DNA of 64,000 bases, from contig CALLAL010000013.1 of NCBI GenBank assembly GCA_938002255.1, positions 62,001 through 126,000 on the forward strand, written 5' to 3'. Origin of the DNA: an uncultured bacterium. GTDB lineage: Bacteria > Desulfobacterota > BSN033 > UBA1163. Shown one piece after another: positions 16,290-26,073 of this stretch. Each line of letters begins with the position of its first letter. Position 1 is the first letter of the stretch. A model generated the notes under the pieces. That model was not told the origin of the DNA. It saw only the letters and a list, made by a program, of their open reading frames with translations, and made no database searches. A program made the position numbers and the translations under genes.

Positions 16290-16817
16290 ATGAAATTTTG
16301 CCCTTTGAAGGTTGCCCCTTTATGGATTGTTCTCTGTCTCCTCTTGAGTTGTGCAGGAACAAAGCCTGAACAGAAACCCCCTTCTCCTCCAATTGAAGAA
16401 AAAAAGGTTGAACAGCCAAGAGGAGAGGAAAGTGCGTCTCCTCCTCTTCCCAAAGAATCCCCTCCAGAACCTATCCATCAAACGACATCCCCTCCTCCGA
16501 TCCCAGAGTCACAAAAAATTTCTCCCTCTGCCCCCCTATCTCCATCTCCCCCTCAACCAGCTACTCCCCAGCGGATGGCCAGGATTGTATGGGAATCGGT
16601 CAATCTTCGGGAAGGGCCAGGATTAAATTTCAAAGTGATTGGCAGCGTGAAAAAGGGAACTGCTCTGCCGGTTTTTGACGAAAAAGGGAATTGGTTAAAG
16701 GTGAGGTTTGAAGATGGAAAAGAGGCATGGGTCAGTAAACTCGCAACATCGGAAGCCCCAAAATCGGACGCTCCCAAATCCGCCCCTGCCAAGCCATCCA
16801 AACCTAACCCGATGTAA
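16290..16817 (+). CDS. SH3-domain lipoprotein with proline-rich linker
   Basis: A 175-residue protein starting at ATG 16290 behind GGGGA. The signal peptide ends in a lipobox (LLLSCAG, Cys near residue 21). Residues 25-95 are rich in Pro, Ser and Glu and probably form a flexible spacer. Residues 97-155 form a bacterial SH3 domain (VNLREGPGLNFKVIGSVKKG, then GNWLKVRFEDGKEAWVSK). Such domains bind peptidoglycan or cell wall peptides, so this is likely an envelope-anchored wall-binding protein. The zinc-ribbon protein gene follows after 17 bases and is probably in the same operon. Confidence 0.8.
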   Translation: MKFCPLKVAPLWIVLCLLLSCAGTKPEQKPPSPPIEEKKVEQPRGEESASPPLPKESPPEPIHQTTSPPPIPESQKISPSAPLSPSPPQPATPQRMARIVWESVNLREGPGLNFKVIGSVKKGTALPVFDEKGNWLKVRFEDGKEAWVSKLATSEAPKSDAPKSAPAKPSKPNPM

Positions 16818-16834
16818 CCAACAAGAGAAGAAGA

Positions 16835-17971
16835 ATGCTTTTCTGTAAAAAGTGCCAGGTAGAACATGAGGAAGATAAAAGGTTTTGTCCTCAATGCGGG
16901 TCTTTCTTGATTCGGAAAGAGGTTTTTCTCTCAGAGGCCGAAGAAACAGGGAAACCCGAGGAGGACAAACCCAAAGAAAAATTCATCTGCCCTGTTTGTA
17001 AAATTATTTATGAAAAAACAAAAAAGTGTATCCGTTGCGGTGCCGAAGTGATTCTTTTAATGCCTCCACACCCCAATGAACCCCCTGGAGAAGTAGAGAC
17101 ATCAGTTACCCAGGAACAACCGTCTCCCTTCGTCAACACCAAGAACGAATTGGACATTCCCCCAGAACCTCTCATTTGCCCTGCTTGTAAAAAAGAACAT
17201 CTCGGAGGCAAATCCTGTATGAGGTGTGGGACGGCATTGGTTCCCCACGAAGTACTCCAGGAAAAAGCAAAAGCCCCATCCTCCCCTCCTCTCGCAGATA
17301 AAAAAGGTGAGAAGAGATTGCCACCTCTCACGGAGATTGAAAAACAACTTTTTCAAGAAGAATCTCCTGACCAACCTCCTCGTAAGAAATCTGTTCAGGA
17401 ACAAATCCAACAGGGAAGATTATTAAGAAAAGTTAAAAAAGATTATCCCCGAATGGCCCTCAATTGGAGCGGAATGGGTATTATCTGTATGGCTGTAGGA
17501 TATCTTCTCTGGTCCACCTATATCCACATTGTTCCATCCAAATCCAAATTGGAAGACGTCTCTAACCATAAACCCTCTTCCTCCGTCTCCACCACTTCCG
17601 AAACTTCCACTTACACCGAGGCAATCCATGAGGAAGAAGAGAAAGAGAGAGTCAAAGACCTTCTCGAAAAGATCAGGAAAGCCAATCTCGAAAAGGACAT
17701 CCATCTCTTCCTCTTCTGTTATGCGAAAGATTACAAGGATCGGGAAGGAAAGAAGAAATCAACCCTCGAAATGTGGGAGAATTTTAACTTCCTCGACCTG
17801 AGCTTCAACCTTGAGTCCTTCGCACTGATGGGCAATGTCGCCCGATCGAGGGTAGATTGGTTTGCCCGATTCACTCCAAAAGGAGGGAGTGTCCCCCAGC
17901 AAAGTCAAACGAGCCTCGAGGTAGTCTTTAAGAAAGAGGATGGACACTGGAAGATCGCTGAGATCAAATAG
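16835..17971 (+). CDS. Zinc-ribbon membrane protein with NTF2-like C-terminal domain
   Basis: A 378-residue protein. Three zinc-ribbon-like units stand at the N-terminus: CKKCQVEH...CPQC, CPVCKIIY...CIRC and CPACKKEH...CMRC. Residues 130-205 are charged and low in complexity. One membrane segment lies near residues 212-232 (GMGIICMAVGYLLWSTYI). The C-terminal 100 residues (LLEKIRKANLEKDIHLFLFCYAKD to VVFKKEDGHWKIAEIK) have the pattern of a SnoaL/NTF2-like fold. This predicts a cytoplasmic zinc-ribbon part and a periplasmic NTF2-like part. The role is unknown. It may act with the SH3 lipoprotein encoded just upstream. Confidence 0.7.
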   Translation: MLFCKKCQVEHEEDKRFCPQCGSFLIRKEVFLSEAEETGKPEEDKPKEKFICPVCKIIYEKTKKCIRCGAEVILLMPPHPNEPPGEVETSVTQEQPSPFVNTKNELDIPPEPLICPACKKEHLGGKSCMRCGTALVPHEVLQEKAKAPSSPPLADKKGEKRLPPLTEIEKQLFQEESPDQPPRKKSVQEQIQQGRLLRKVKKDYPRMALNWSGMGIICMAVGYLLWSTYIHIVPSKSKLEDVSNHKPSSSVSTTSETSTYTEAIHEEEEKERVKDLLEKIRKANLEKDIHLFLFCYAKDYKDREGKKKSTLEMWENFNFLDLSFNLESFALMGNVARSRVDWFARFTPKGGSVPQQSQTSLEVVFKKEDGHWKIAEIK

Positions 17972-17974
17972 CGT

Positions 17975-18994
17975 CTATAGGGTACTTCGATGTTTTACAA
18001 ATCCTTCTGATCGGATCCGACCCAGATCATCGAATTCCACACAATAGACAAAAGGGAGACGAATGCCTGGAAGGAAGAATCTCAAATCCATAAAATCGAT
18101 GCGATATCTCCCATCGGTTGACTCAACTGACTTGACCACAGGAAACCGAGCGAACCAGTAGTAGAATTGAACCCCTTCTGTGGCAAGGGCTTTTTGTACC
18201 CACGGGGAATTCGGCAATTTTTCTATGGATTGGAAAGGGACGCGGCCGGAAGGATAGTAGAGGCTATTCAATCTTTCGAAAAAGGGAGCTGAAGTGGAGG
18301 GATGGATCGGAAGGTTTTTCTTTTTCAAGTCCACAAATCCCTGAAAGACATGTGTCTTTGTCTCTACATAGAGAGACCAACGAAAAGGGGAGCCAGGTTG
18401 GGGCAATGCTGCTATTTGAATGATCTCTTCTTTTAATCCATTGGTAAAATCTCTCACCTCTCGGAGAGCTTCCTGGTGTTGAAACCAACAGAAAAGGATA
18501 TAGACCCCCAGTCCAATGAGGGTTCCACGACAGATCCATCGTATCCTCCCTGATAAGAAAAGGCTTGCCAGCAATGGGAGAGAAACGATCCCTGAAACAA
18601 TCAGGTCAATGATGAAGACAAGATCCCACGAAAACCGTTGTTTAGAGAGAGGGGAGAGGATCATGGTCCCATAAGAGGTGAGAAGATCAAGGAAAACATG
18701 GCTGATCAGCACAGGCAGACAGATCTTATAAAAACTCCAGAGAGAAGGTCGCTTCGATATTTTTGTAAAAAGCCAGCTGAAAAATAGGGCATAAAAAGGA
18801 ATCAGGAGGAGAGAATGGGTGAAATCTCTGTGATACTGAAGATAGAATTGGTGATTGAAAAGACCGAGGATGAAATCCCCATCCGGGAAAGCACCCATGG
18901 CCAATCCTGACACCGTCCCCCAAGAGCCGATCTTTTCTTCATCAATGGCTTTGGCAATGAGTCCCCCAACCAGTGTATGCGTGATCGTATCCAC
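17975..18994 (-). CDS. YdjM-like (DUF457) membrane-bound metal-dependent hydrolase
   Basis: A 339-residue membrane protein. The N-terminus MDTITHTLVGGLIAKAID, then GAFPDGDFILGLF and RDFTHSLLL, are the conserved His/Asp blocks of the YdjM/DUF457 family. Several hydrophobic helices fill residues 50-185, and the C-terminal 150 residues form a soluble domain. The family is annotated as inner-membrane hydrolase, but its substrate is not well established. It converges with the zinc-ribbon gene with only 3 bases between stops and lies 49 bases after the hydrolase gene on its own strand. Confidence 0.8.
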   Translation of the reverse strand: MDTITHTLVGGLIAKAIDEEKIGSWGTVSGLAMGAFPDGDFILGLFNHQFYLQYHRDFTHSLLLIPFYALFFSWLFTKISKRPSLWSFYKICLPVLISHVFLDLLTSYGTMILSPLSKQRFSWDLVFIIDLIVSGIVSLPLLASLFLSGRIRWICRGTLIGLGVYILFCWFQHQEALREVRDFTNGLKEEIIQIAALPQPGSPFRWSLYVETKTHVFQGFVDLKKKNLPIHPSTSAPFFERLNSLYYPSGRVPFQSIEKLPNSPWVQKALATEGVQFYYWFARFPVVKSVESTDGRYRIDFMDLRFFLPGIRLPFVYCVEFDDLGRIRSEGFVKHRSTL

Positions 18995-19043
18995 ACGTTA
19001 ATGATAACCTTTCCAACAAAGTGAGACAAATGGATCTGTTGTC

Positions 19044-19751
19044 TCAAAGAGATATCTTAAACCATTCGACAGATAGCTCGATGGCACGTTGGCGGTGGAC
19101 AGGATGGGTGAGGCGGTGATCCGCACCTCCAATGATGTGAATTTCTTTGGGTAGATTCAGATGGGTAAAGATCTCCATGGCCTGTTCTGTAGGAACGAGT
19201 TCATCTCTCTCTCCATGAATGATGAGGCAGTTTGAGACTCTTGGGAGAAGGGGAAGGAGCCGGTGTCTCGGAAGGTCTTCAAAAAATGCCTTCGGAGGGA
19301 GGGGATACTCCTCCTTCTGTTCCTTTGACTCAAGATCATCCAGGTGAGAGGGGGTGGCCCAAGTTACAACAGATTTAATTTCCGGATCCCTGGATGCCTG
19401 AATCAATGATAGAAAGCCTCCAAGGCTTGATCCTAAAAGCCCTATCGTTTGCCCCAATCCAGCATAGGAGCGTATAAAATCGACCGCTGCTTTAAGATCA
19501 GCCAATTTCTTACTGATGGTATTGTCATCCTCACTCCCCTCGCTCTCCCCGATGCCCCTGAAATCGAACCTCAACATGGCCATGCCTTCCTCTGACATTC
19601 GTTTTCCAAGGGCGATATACTTTTCGCTCTCCTTGCTCGAAAGTAAACCATGGGAGGCAATCACACAGGGAGGTTGTGATTGATCTGGAAGATGGAGAAT
19701 TCCTGAAATCCTCATCCCCTCACTCTGAAAAGAAATCTTTTCTGTTTTCAT
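19044..19751 (-). CDS. Alpha/beta hydrolase (serine aminopeptidase-like S33 family)
   Basis: A 235-residue single-domain hydrolase. The nucleophile elbow is GLLGSSLGGF, the acid lies in IIHGERDELVP and the catalytic His in GADHRLTHP. HGLLSSKESEKY and RFDFRGIGESEG complete the oxyanion and cap regions. No signal peptide is present, so it is cytoplasmic. The substrate is unknown; similar proteins act on small esters or acyl groups. It sits between the radical SAM/B12 protein and the YdjM-like protein on the same strand. Confidence 0.8.
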   Translation of the reverse strand: MKTEKISFQSEGMRISGILHLPDQSQPPCVIASHGLLSSKESEKYIALGKRMSEEGMAMLRFDFRGIGESEGSEDDNTISKKLADLKAAVDFIRSYAGLGQTIGLLGSSLGGFLSLIQASRDPEIKSVVTWATPSHLDDLESKEQKEEYPLPPKAFFEDLPRHRLLPLLPRVSNCLIIHGERDELVPTEQAMEIFTHLNLPKEIHIIGGADHRLTHPVHRQRAIELSVEWFKISL

Positions 19752-19855
19752 CTTCGCTTTCCTCTCCTCCGTGCCCCATTGCGCCGTAACGGACCCTAAA
19801 GGGCGTAGCTACCCAGGTTTTAAATGTCCAGGGTTCAATGTTCATGGTTCATCGT

Positions 19856-21556
19856 TTATTGGTCGATTTTAATGCCTGCTTCTTTCATCGCTATGAAATA
19901 CTCTTCTTTCAGCTTTTCCTTTGGGATCCCATGATCGATGAAATCCCAGGGAAAGGTCTCATCTAATCTCCTCCACCGATAAACAAAGAAATCAGGATTA
20001 AGACTTGATCTGCGTAGGGCTTGCTCCCAGTTCCCCTGATATTGATGGGCAGCCATCAACATCCGACCCACTCTCCGATCCCCCCTCGATAAAAGGGCCT
20101 GGATATAAGCCCATTTGGGAAGATCGTGGATGAGTTCCATATGTTTTTCACCCCGAATTCCATGGCGGAGAAGTTTTAGTTTTCTCTTCAAGGCGTTCAC
20201 TTCCTCAAAGGGAACCCATTGGAAAGGAGTCGCCGGTTTGGGAACGAAAGGATTGATACTGAGCACCAGTTTCCAATGTTTCTTGTCAGCGACTCGCTTG
20301 GAAAGAATCTCATGCTCAATCTTCTTGGAAAGCGTAAGAATGGCTTTCACATCTTCATCGGTTTCAGAGGGAAGTCCGATGAGAAAATAGCTTTTGATCT
20401 GCAACAGATGATGTTCGATTAACGTCTGGACGGCACTTAAGATCTCTCTTTCGGTATACCCTTTCTTAATCATGTTTCGGAGCCTCTCGGAGCCCGCTTC
20501 AGGGGCAATGGCTACCGATTGCACCCCCCCTTTTTTTAAAGCCCCGATGAGAGAGGGAGTGATCGCATCGATCCTCAAAGAGGCCAATGCCAAGCCACCC
20601 TGGCGAGAGAGGATCTGTTCACAGAGTGAAAAGAGATGTGGAAAATCTGAGAGAGCAGTTCCAGACAGACCGATCCGTCCCTCCTGATCAAGGGCTTGAG
20701 CGATCAGGGAATCGAGCAGAGAGAGGCTTCGATTCCGAAAAGGATAGTAAACAAAACAGGCTGCACAGAACCGACACCCTCTCGGACACCCCCGATTGAC
20801 CTCCACCATTGCCATCTGCTTCAGTTCAGTCTCCTTTGTAAAAAGGCTGGATTGCGTCGGAAATTGATCTAAGGTTGAAACCCATCTCCTCCTCACTGTC
20901 CGATTCACTCCAACCCGGGGTTCCATGGCCTTTATCGTTCCGTCCTCTTCATAAGTTACGTCATAAAATTTTGGGACATAGACTCCTTCGACCTGTGACA
21001 GTCGTTTCAACAAGACCTCTTTTCTTGTACGGTATTGACGATAAACTCTGAGAAACTCCTCAACGACTTCTTCACCCTCACCGAGAATGAAGAGGTCAAA
21101 AAATGGCGTGAGAGGTTCAGGATTGATAAAGACGGCTACCCCTCCCGCAAGGATGAGCGGATCTTTCTCACCTCGCAGGTCGCTTTCCATGGGAATTCGC
21201 CCTAACTCCATAAGCGTGAGGATGTTGAGGAAATCATTCTCAAAGGAGATGGAAAAGGCTACGAGATCGAACTCCGAAAGAGGCTTCTGGGATTCGAGTG
21301 AAAGAAGGGGAGTCTTCGTCTTCTGATATTCCTGAAGGTCTTCTGGATCTGGGAGAAAAGCCCTTTCGCAGACTACATCGTCTTCGGCGTTGAACCTCTG
21401 ATAGATGGTCTGAAACCCAAGATTGGACATCCCGACATGATAGGTGTTCGGGTAGAGGAGACAGATCGAAATCCTTCCTCCCCAGGGTTTCTGAACCGTT
21501 CCCCTCTCTTTTTCAAGAAGGGCTCTTGCTTTTTGGATCAGGTTCCAGGATGTCAT
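19856..21556 (-). CDS. B12-binding domain/radical SAM protein, TIGR03960-like
   Basis: A 566-residue protein. An N-terminal cobalamin-binding-like region (residues 25-185: SICLLYPNTYHVGMSNLGFQ, ILGEGEEVVEEFL) is followed by a radical SAM domain with NRGCPRGCRFCAACFVY (C-x3-C-x2-C) near residue 255. VAIAPEAGSERLRNMIKKGY and SYFLIGLPSETDEDV complete the barrel. The layout matches the widespread TIGR03960-type family of unknown reaction, often found with DUF2344 (TIGR03936), which is absent here. It lies 126 bases downstream of ftsZ on the same strand. I judge it a separate gene that may be read from the end of the dcw cluster. Confidence 0.8.
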   Translation of the reverse strand: MTSWNLIQKARALLEKERGTVQKPWGGRISICLLYPNTYHVGMSNLGFQTIYQRFNAEDDVVCERAFLPDPEDLQEYQKTKTPLLSLESQKPLSEFDLVAFSISFENDFLNILTLMELGRIPMESDLRGEKDPLILAGGVAVFINPEPLTPFFDLFILGEGEEVVEEFLRVYRQYRTRKEVLLKRLSQVEGVYVPKFYDVTYEEDGTIKAMEPRVGVNRTVRRRWVSTLDQFPTQSSLFTKETELKQMAMVEVNRGCPRGCRFCAACFVYYPFRNRSLSLLDSLIAQALDQEGRIGLSGTALSDFPHLFSLCEQILSRQGGLALASLRIDAITPSLIGALKKGGVQSVAIAPEAGSERLRNMIKKGYTEREILSAVQTLIEHHLLQIKSYFLIGLPSETDEDVKAILTLSKKIEHEILSKRVADKKHWKLVLSINPFVPKPATPFQWVPFEEVNALKRKLKLLRHGIRGEKHMELIHDLPKWAYIQALLSRGDRRVGRMLMAAHQYQGNWEQALRRSSLNPDFFVYRWRRLDETFPWDFIDHGIPKEKLKEEYFIAMKEAGIKIDQ

Positions 21557-21682
21557 GTTCAGGGTTTAGCGTTTCGATGGTAAGAAACAAAATGAGTATA
21601 GCAGAAAAAAGAGGATTTCCCAATCTCAACGTTTCATCCCTGCACCCTGCATCCTATTCCCTGTATTCTACTCCCTCTCGCT

Positions 21683-22900
21683 TCAATCCGCCTGTTTCCT
21701 TAAAAAGGTGGGGATATCAAAACGGTCATCATCCTCTACAGAAAACTCAGAAGGCGGATCTAACTTCAGTTCATCAAACCGTTCATTCGCTTTTATTTTC
21801 CTCATAAACGTTGGGGTGTCCCGATTGCCTTCCTTGACGCTGATGGAAAAGGGAGGGATTTCCTTTCCGCGATCCTTGAAGCCTGGAATCGGAGAAAATC
21901 GCTTCATCCCAGAAATCACCGGTTTTTCAACTCTCTTCTCCATGGGTTTCCCAAACCCGGTGGCAATCACGGTAATTCGAATTTCCTCCCTCATAGAGGG
22001 ATCGATCACCATTCCCCAGATGATGGTCGCCTCTTCATGGGCCTCTTTATGGATGAGACTCGTTGCTTCATTGATTTCACTGAGAGTCATATTCTCTCCG
22101 CCCGTGATATTGATGAGAAGCCCTTTGGCTCCCTCAATCGAGATATCCTCAAGAAGTGGACTGGAGATGGCCCGTTGAGCAGCCTCCAGGGCTCGATTCT
22201 CTCCGGAAGCGATCCCGGTTCCCATCATGGCCATTCCGGTTTCAGACATCACGGTACGAACATCAGCGAAATCGAGGTTGATGATGCCATGACCCACGAT
22301 GATATCTGAAATCCCTTTGGCGGCATGAAAGAGAACTTCATCTGCCTTCTTAAAACTCTCCAGCAGCGTCATGTTCTTTCCGCTGATGGTCAGGAGTCGT
22401 TGATTGGGGATGGTGATCAGGGCATCGGCCGTCATCCGAAGATTGGCTAATCCTTCTTCGGCCTGTTGCATTCTCTTCTTCCCTTCGAAGTGGAAGGGTT
22501 TGGTAACGATTGCTACGGTCAACGCTCCCATCTCACGGGCAACCTCGGCAATCACAGGCGCCCCTCCTGTTCCCGTCCCCCCTCCCAATCCGGCGGTGAT
22601 GAAGACCATATCAGCCCCTTTCAGAACCTCTCGGATGATCTCCACATCCTCCAGAGCGGCTTTCCTTCCGATTTCCGGATTGGCACCTGCTCCCAGGCCC
22701 TTGGTGAGATTGGTGCCCAATTGAATCTTCATAGGAGCCAGGTTTGCCGCAAGCGCCTGGGCATCGGTGTTAGCCGCAATGAAATCAACCCCCGTCAGTT
22801 GACTGGCAATCATTGTGTTCAAGGCGTTGTTCCCTCCTCCGCCTATTCCGACGATCTTCACTTTGGCAGCCATATTTCGATTCTCATCAAATTCAATCAT
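21683..22900 (-). CDS. ftsZ: Cell division protein FtsZ with two C-terminal peptide motifs
   Basis: A 405-residue tubulin-like GTPase behind AAAGGAGGGAGAC. The GTP site has GGGGNNALN and the signature [11 protein letters not shown]; the T7 loop reads [11 protein letters not shown]. It forms the Z-ring at mid-cell. The conserved C-terminal peptide that binds FtsA, ZipA and others is present as [12 protein letters not shown] (residues 394-405). A second, very similar motif, DTPTFMRK, lies upstream at residues 361-368. Most FtsZ proteins carry one such peptide. It is the last gene of the dcw run, 91 bases after ftsA. Confidence 0.97.
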   Translation of the reverse strand: MIEFDENRNMAAKVKIVGIGGGGNNALNTMIASQLTGVDFIAANTDAQALAANLAPMKIQLGTNLTKGLGAGANPEIGRKAALEDVEIIREVLKGADMVFITAGLGGGTGTGGAPVIAEVAREMGALTVAIVTKPFHFEGKKRMQQAEEGLANLRMTADALITIPNQRLLTISGKNMTLLESFKKADEVLFHAAKGISDIIVGHGIINLDFADVRTVMSETGMAMMGTGIASGENRALEAAQRAISSPLLEDISIEGAKGLLINITGGENMTLSEINEATSLIHKEAHEEATIIWGMVIDPSMREEIRITVIATGFGKPMEKRVEKPVISGMKRFSPIPGFKDRGKEIPPFSISVKEGNRDTPTFMRKIKANERFDELKLDPPSEFSVEDDDRFDIPTFLRKQAD

Positions 22901-22990
22901 GTCTCCCTCCTTTTCTGAAAATTGAAATCGTTCAAAAAGTACAGTGGAGTGACGATTGATGGATCTTCATCCCTACATTCCATCCCTCCA

Positions 22991-24217
22991 TTAAAAGAAT
23001 TCTCCAATCCATTCTTTCATCCGCTCGGTGACTTTACCAAAAATATTTTTCTCTCCCACTTTAAATCGATTTTGATGGAAATGATGGCTCCCATAGAGGA
23101 CAAGCCCAACGCCGGTGGCATAGATTGGGCTGTTGACCAGATCAACCAGACCTCCAATACCAATCGGCGTTCCCCTCCTCACCGGCAAGTTAAAAATCTG
23201 TTCCGCAAGTTCAGGGATCCCCTCGAGAATGGCGCTTCCTCCCGTTAGAATGACGCCAGAGGCAAGAAGGTTTCCATAACCCATCCTTAAAATCTCATCG
23301 TGAACGAGGCTGAGGATTTCTTCCACCCGGGGTTCGATGATCTCGGCAAGGGTCTGCCTGGAGAGGATCCGGGGTTTTCTTCCTCCCACACTGGGCACTT
23401 CAATCGTTTCATCTTTCCGGACTAAAGAGGTTAAAGCGCAGCCATAACGAATTTTGATCTTCTCCGCCTCCTCAGCAGGAGTCCGGAGCCCCACGGAGAT
23501 ATCGTTGGTAATATGGTTTCCTGCCAGGGAAAAGACCGCCGTGTGTTTGATCGCTCCATTTGAAAAGATAATCAAATCCGTTGTCCCACCGCCGATATCG
23601 ATAATCGCGGCCCCTAATTCTTTTTCCTCGGGAGTCAACACAGCTTCACTGGACCCCAATTGCTCGAGGACAATATCGTTCACGTTGAGTCCTGCCCGGT
23701 TGGCACATTTGATGATATTCTGAGCAGACGTAATGGCTCCGGTCACAATATGAACCCGTCCTTCCAATCTCACTCCCGACATCCCCACTGGATCCTTGAT
23801 GCCATCCTGATCATCCACAATGTATTCCTGGGGGATCACATGAATGATCTCCCGATCCATGGGCATGGCAACCGCACTGGCGGCGTCGATCACCCGATTC
23901 TTATCCTTTTCGGTAATCTCCTTGTTTTTGATGGCGATCACCCCATGGCTGTTGATCCCTTTGATATGTCCTCCTGCAATACCTGCATAGACAGACGTGA
24001 TATGGCAATCGGCCATCAATTCCGCTTCCTCAACCGCTTTTTTTATCGATTGGACCGTGCTTTCGATATTCACGACCACGCCCTTTCGCAATCCTTTCGA
24101 GGGATATGTTCCAAGGCCGATGATGTTGACCTTCCCATCCAGTATCTCTCCAACGACCGTACAAATTTTGGTCGTCCCAATATCCAAACCAACGACCAAC
24201 GAATCCTTCTTGCCCAT
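22991..24217 (-). CDS. ftsA: Cell division protein FtsA
   Basis: A 408-residue actin-fold ATPase with an excellent ribosome site (GGGAGGTGA). VGLDIGTTKICTVVGE and IDIGGGTTDLIIF form the phosphate loops, with ILTGGSAILEGI near the end. The C-terminus, ERMKEWIGEFF, fits the amphipathic membrane-targeting helix that ties FtsZ to the inner membrane. It lies between ftsQ (18-base gap) and ftsZ, the usual order. Confidence 0.97.
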   Translation of the reverse strand: MGKKDSLVVGLDIGTTKICTVVGEILDGKVNIIGLGTYPSKGLRKGVVVNIESTVQSIKKAVEEAELMADCHITSVYAGIAGGHIKGINSHGVIAIKNKEITEKDKNRVIDAASAVAMPMDREIIHVIPQEYIVDDQDGIKDPVGMSGVRLEGRVHIVTGAITSAQNIIKCANRAGLNVNDIVLEQLGSSEAVLTPEEKELGAAIIDIGGGTTDLIIFSNGAIKHTAVFSLAGNHITNDISVGLRTPAEEAEKIKIRYGCALTSLVRKDETIEVPSVGGRKPRILSRQTLAEIIEPRVEEILSLVHDEILRMGYGNLLASGVILTGGSAILEGIPELAEQIFNLPVRRGTPIGIGGLVDLVNSPIYATGVGLVLYGSHHFHQNRFKVGEKNIFGKVTERMKEWIGEFF

Positions 24218-24235
24218 CTCGGGTTCACCTCCCTT

Positions 24236-25060
24236 CTAACGAGATTTGTGCGAGATTCTCTTCACCACCATTCGCTTCAAATCGCTGCAATCGATCGATT
24301 GGGCAGCAATCCCTCTTTTCTGAAGATCCGACCAAATGAGCGATAACCTCCTTAATTTCTCTCCAAATTGATCCCATCCCATTTTCACTTCCACTCCTTC
24401 AGCCATCGTGAAGCACTGAATGCCAAACGTCTTTCCCATGCGAATTTCTGAAATATCCTCAAGGGGAGAAAGGGGCTCTTGCTGAACGATCTTTAAAAAT
24501 TCTAAGGCTTTCACGAGGAGAGGTTCAGCTTGGCTTGGGTCTTGGCTCAGCACCTGCTTGTTCAAACCGGTGAGGATGGGGAAATTGTACTCATCCTGAT
24601 CTCCGACCTGAGAGAAGATAACTCCCTTTGAATCAATATAGTAAGGCTCGTCCAGTTGAAGGATGGCAATCGGTTTCCTCTCTTCTACCTGAATCAACAC
24701 CCGGTTGGGAAAAATCTTTCGAAGGGTGACGTGATCGACCCATGGATGAGAGGCCACTCGAGTGGCGATCCCTTTCAACGAGAGGGTGAAAAGATTGGGC
24801 ATCCCTTCAATCTTCGCCAAAGAGAGAATCGTCCTCTCTGAAATTTTTTTGCACCCCCTTACGTCCACTTCCTTCACCTGGAAAAGGGAATCTTCAAGCA
24901 GGTAAACATACCCCTGATATCCTGCGAAGCAGAGACAGAGAAGCAAGAGGAGGTTACCGGCGATTCGGACCATTTTCCAGAGAAGTTTTTGAAAGGCTTC
25001 GCTGGTTCTGTGATCTCCTCTTTTGATCCTGTCGGGTCTGAAAAATTTCCCCTCACTCAT
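24236..25060 (-). CDS. ftsQ: Cell division protein FtsQ
   Basis: The start chosen is ATG 25060 (274 residues). It overlaps the ddl stop as ATGAGTGA, with GAGGGTGAGGGAG upstream; a GTG seven codons earlier is possible. A short basic cytoplasmic tail precedes one membrane segment (about residues 35-55, LLLLLCLCFAGYQGYVYLL). The POTRA domain follows (FQVKEVDVRGCKKISERTIL), then the beta domain. FtsQ links early and late divisome proteins in the periplasm through FtsB/FtsL; an ftsL is present in this cluster. Confidence 0.92.
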   Translation of the reverse strand: MSEGKFFRPDRIKRGDHRTSEAFQKLLWKMVRIAGNLLLLLCLCFAGYQGYVYLLEDSLFQVKEVDVRGCKKISERTILSLAKIEGMPNLFTLSLKGIATRVASHPWVDHVTLRKIFPNRVLIQVEERKPIAILQLDEPYYIDSKGVIFSQVGDQDEYNFPILTGLNKQVLSQDPSQAEPLLVKALEFLKIVQQEPLSPLEDISEIRMGKTFGIQCFTMAEGVEVKMGWDQFGEKLRRLSLIWSDLQKRGIAAQSIDCSDLKRMVVKRISHKSR

Positions 25061-26015
25061 AGGCTCGATGGACTCCCTCACCCTCCGTCTTCAATGCCGC
25101 ACCCAAGAGGAGGCGTTCAGCCAAATCCCCAAAGGAGAGACCCACATGGGCCGCTGCTTTTGGCAGAAGGCTCGTTTCAGTCATTCCGGGCATTGTATTC
25201 ACATCGATGATAAAAGGATTTCCCTCATCATCTATCATCAAATCGACCCTCGCACACCCTGAACAACCCAGTCCCTGAAACGCCTTCAAACTGATCTCTT
25301 GGGCATAGAGATATTTCTCCCGGGGGATTCGGGCCGGAATGATATAGTCGGTTTCTCCTTTTGTATATTTCGAATGATAATCGTAGAACCCACTTTTGGG
25401 AACAATTTCAATGATGGGAAGGGTAATGTCATTGAGAATCCCCACGGTGACCTCCTTGCCTTTTACAAAGGCTTCGATCAGGATCTCATCGTCATACGTC
25501 CCTGCTTCTTTCAAGGCGTTAAAACATTCTTCTTCTCTCTGGACAATAGAGATTCCAATGGTGGATCCCTCTCTTGCTGGCTTCACCACCCAAGGGAGGG
25601 GAAAAGAAATCGAGGGAATCTGATCTTTTCCAATCTCATTTCTTTTCAATGAGATAAAGGGAGGGGTTGGAAGTTGTTCGTAGAGTAATACCTTTTTGGC
25701 CATGACTTTATTCAAACAGAGGGCACTGGCTAAAACCCCTGACCCCGTGTAAGGAATGCCCATCAATTCCAACATCCCTTGAATCGTCCCATCTTCTCCA
25801 TACCTTCCATGCAGAGCAATAAAGGCAATCTCTATCTTCTCCTTTAACAACTTATCCGCAATGTCCCTCCCCACATCGATCCCACAGGCGTTGTATCCTT
25901 TTGCAACCAAGGCTTTTCGAATCGCTTTTCCGGTCTTCAGGGAAATGTCCCGCTCCCGGGAGAGTCCGCCCATGAGAACGCCAATCTTTTTTGTCTTAAG
26001 GGATTGATCTTTCAT
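25053..26015 (-). CDS. ddl: D-alanine--D-alanine ligase
   Basis: The start chosen is ATG 26015 behind AGAGGG (320 residues). A TTG 17 codons upstream is open but would give an unusually long N-terminus. ATP-grasp motifs are GVLMGGLSRERDISLKTG, PWVVKPAREGSTIG, YDYHSKYTKGE (the Tyr/Ser pair of D-Ala-D-Ala ligases) and DVNTMPGMTETSLLP. The enzyme makes the D-Ala-D-Ala dipeptide used by MurF. Nothing suggests D-lactate specificity. Confidence 0.95.
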   Translation of the reverse strand: MKDQSLKTKKIGVLMGGLSRERDISLKTGKAIRKALVAKGYNACGIDVGRDIADKLLKEKIEIAFIALHGRYGEDGTIQGMLELMGIPYTGSGVLASALCLNKVMAKKVLLYEQLPTPPFISLKRNEIGKDQIPSISFPLPWVVKPAREGSTIGISIVQREEECFNALKEAGTYDDEILIEAFVKGKEVTVGILNDITLPIIEIVPKSGFYDYHSKYTKGETDYIIPARIPREKYLYAQEISLKAFQGLGCSGCARVDLMIDDEGNPFIIDVNTMPGMTETSLLPKAAAHVGLSFGDLAERLLLGAALKTEGEGVHRAYE

Positions 26016-26073
26016 CGACCGACCCTCTGCCGGTTTTCGTTTTTCATCTAACAGTTGCCTTTCCAAATAGAGC

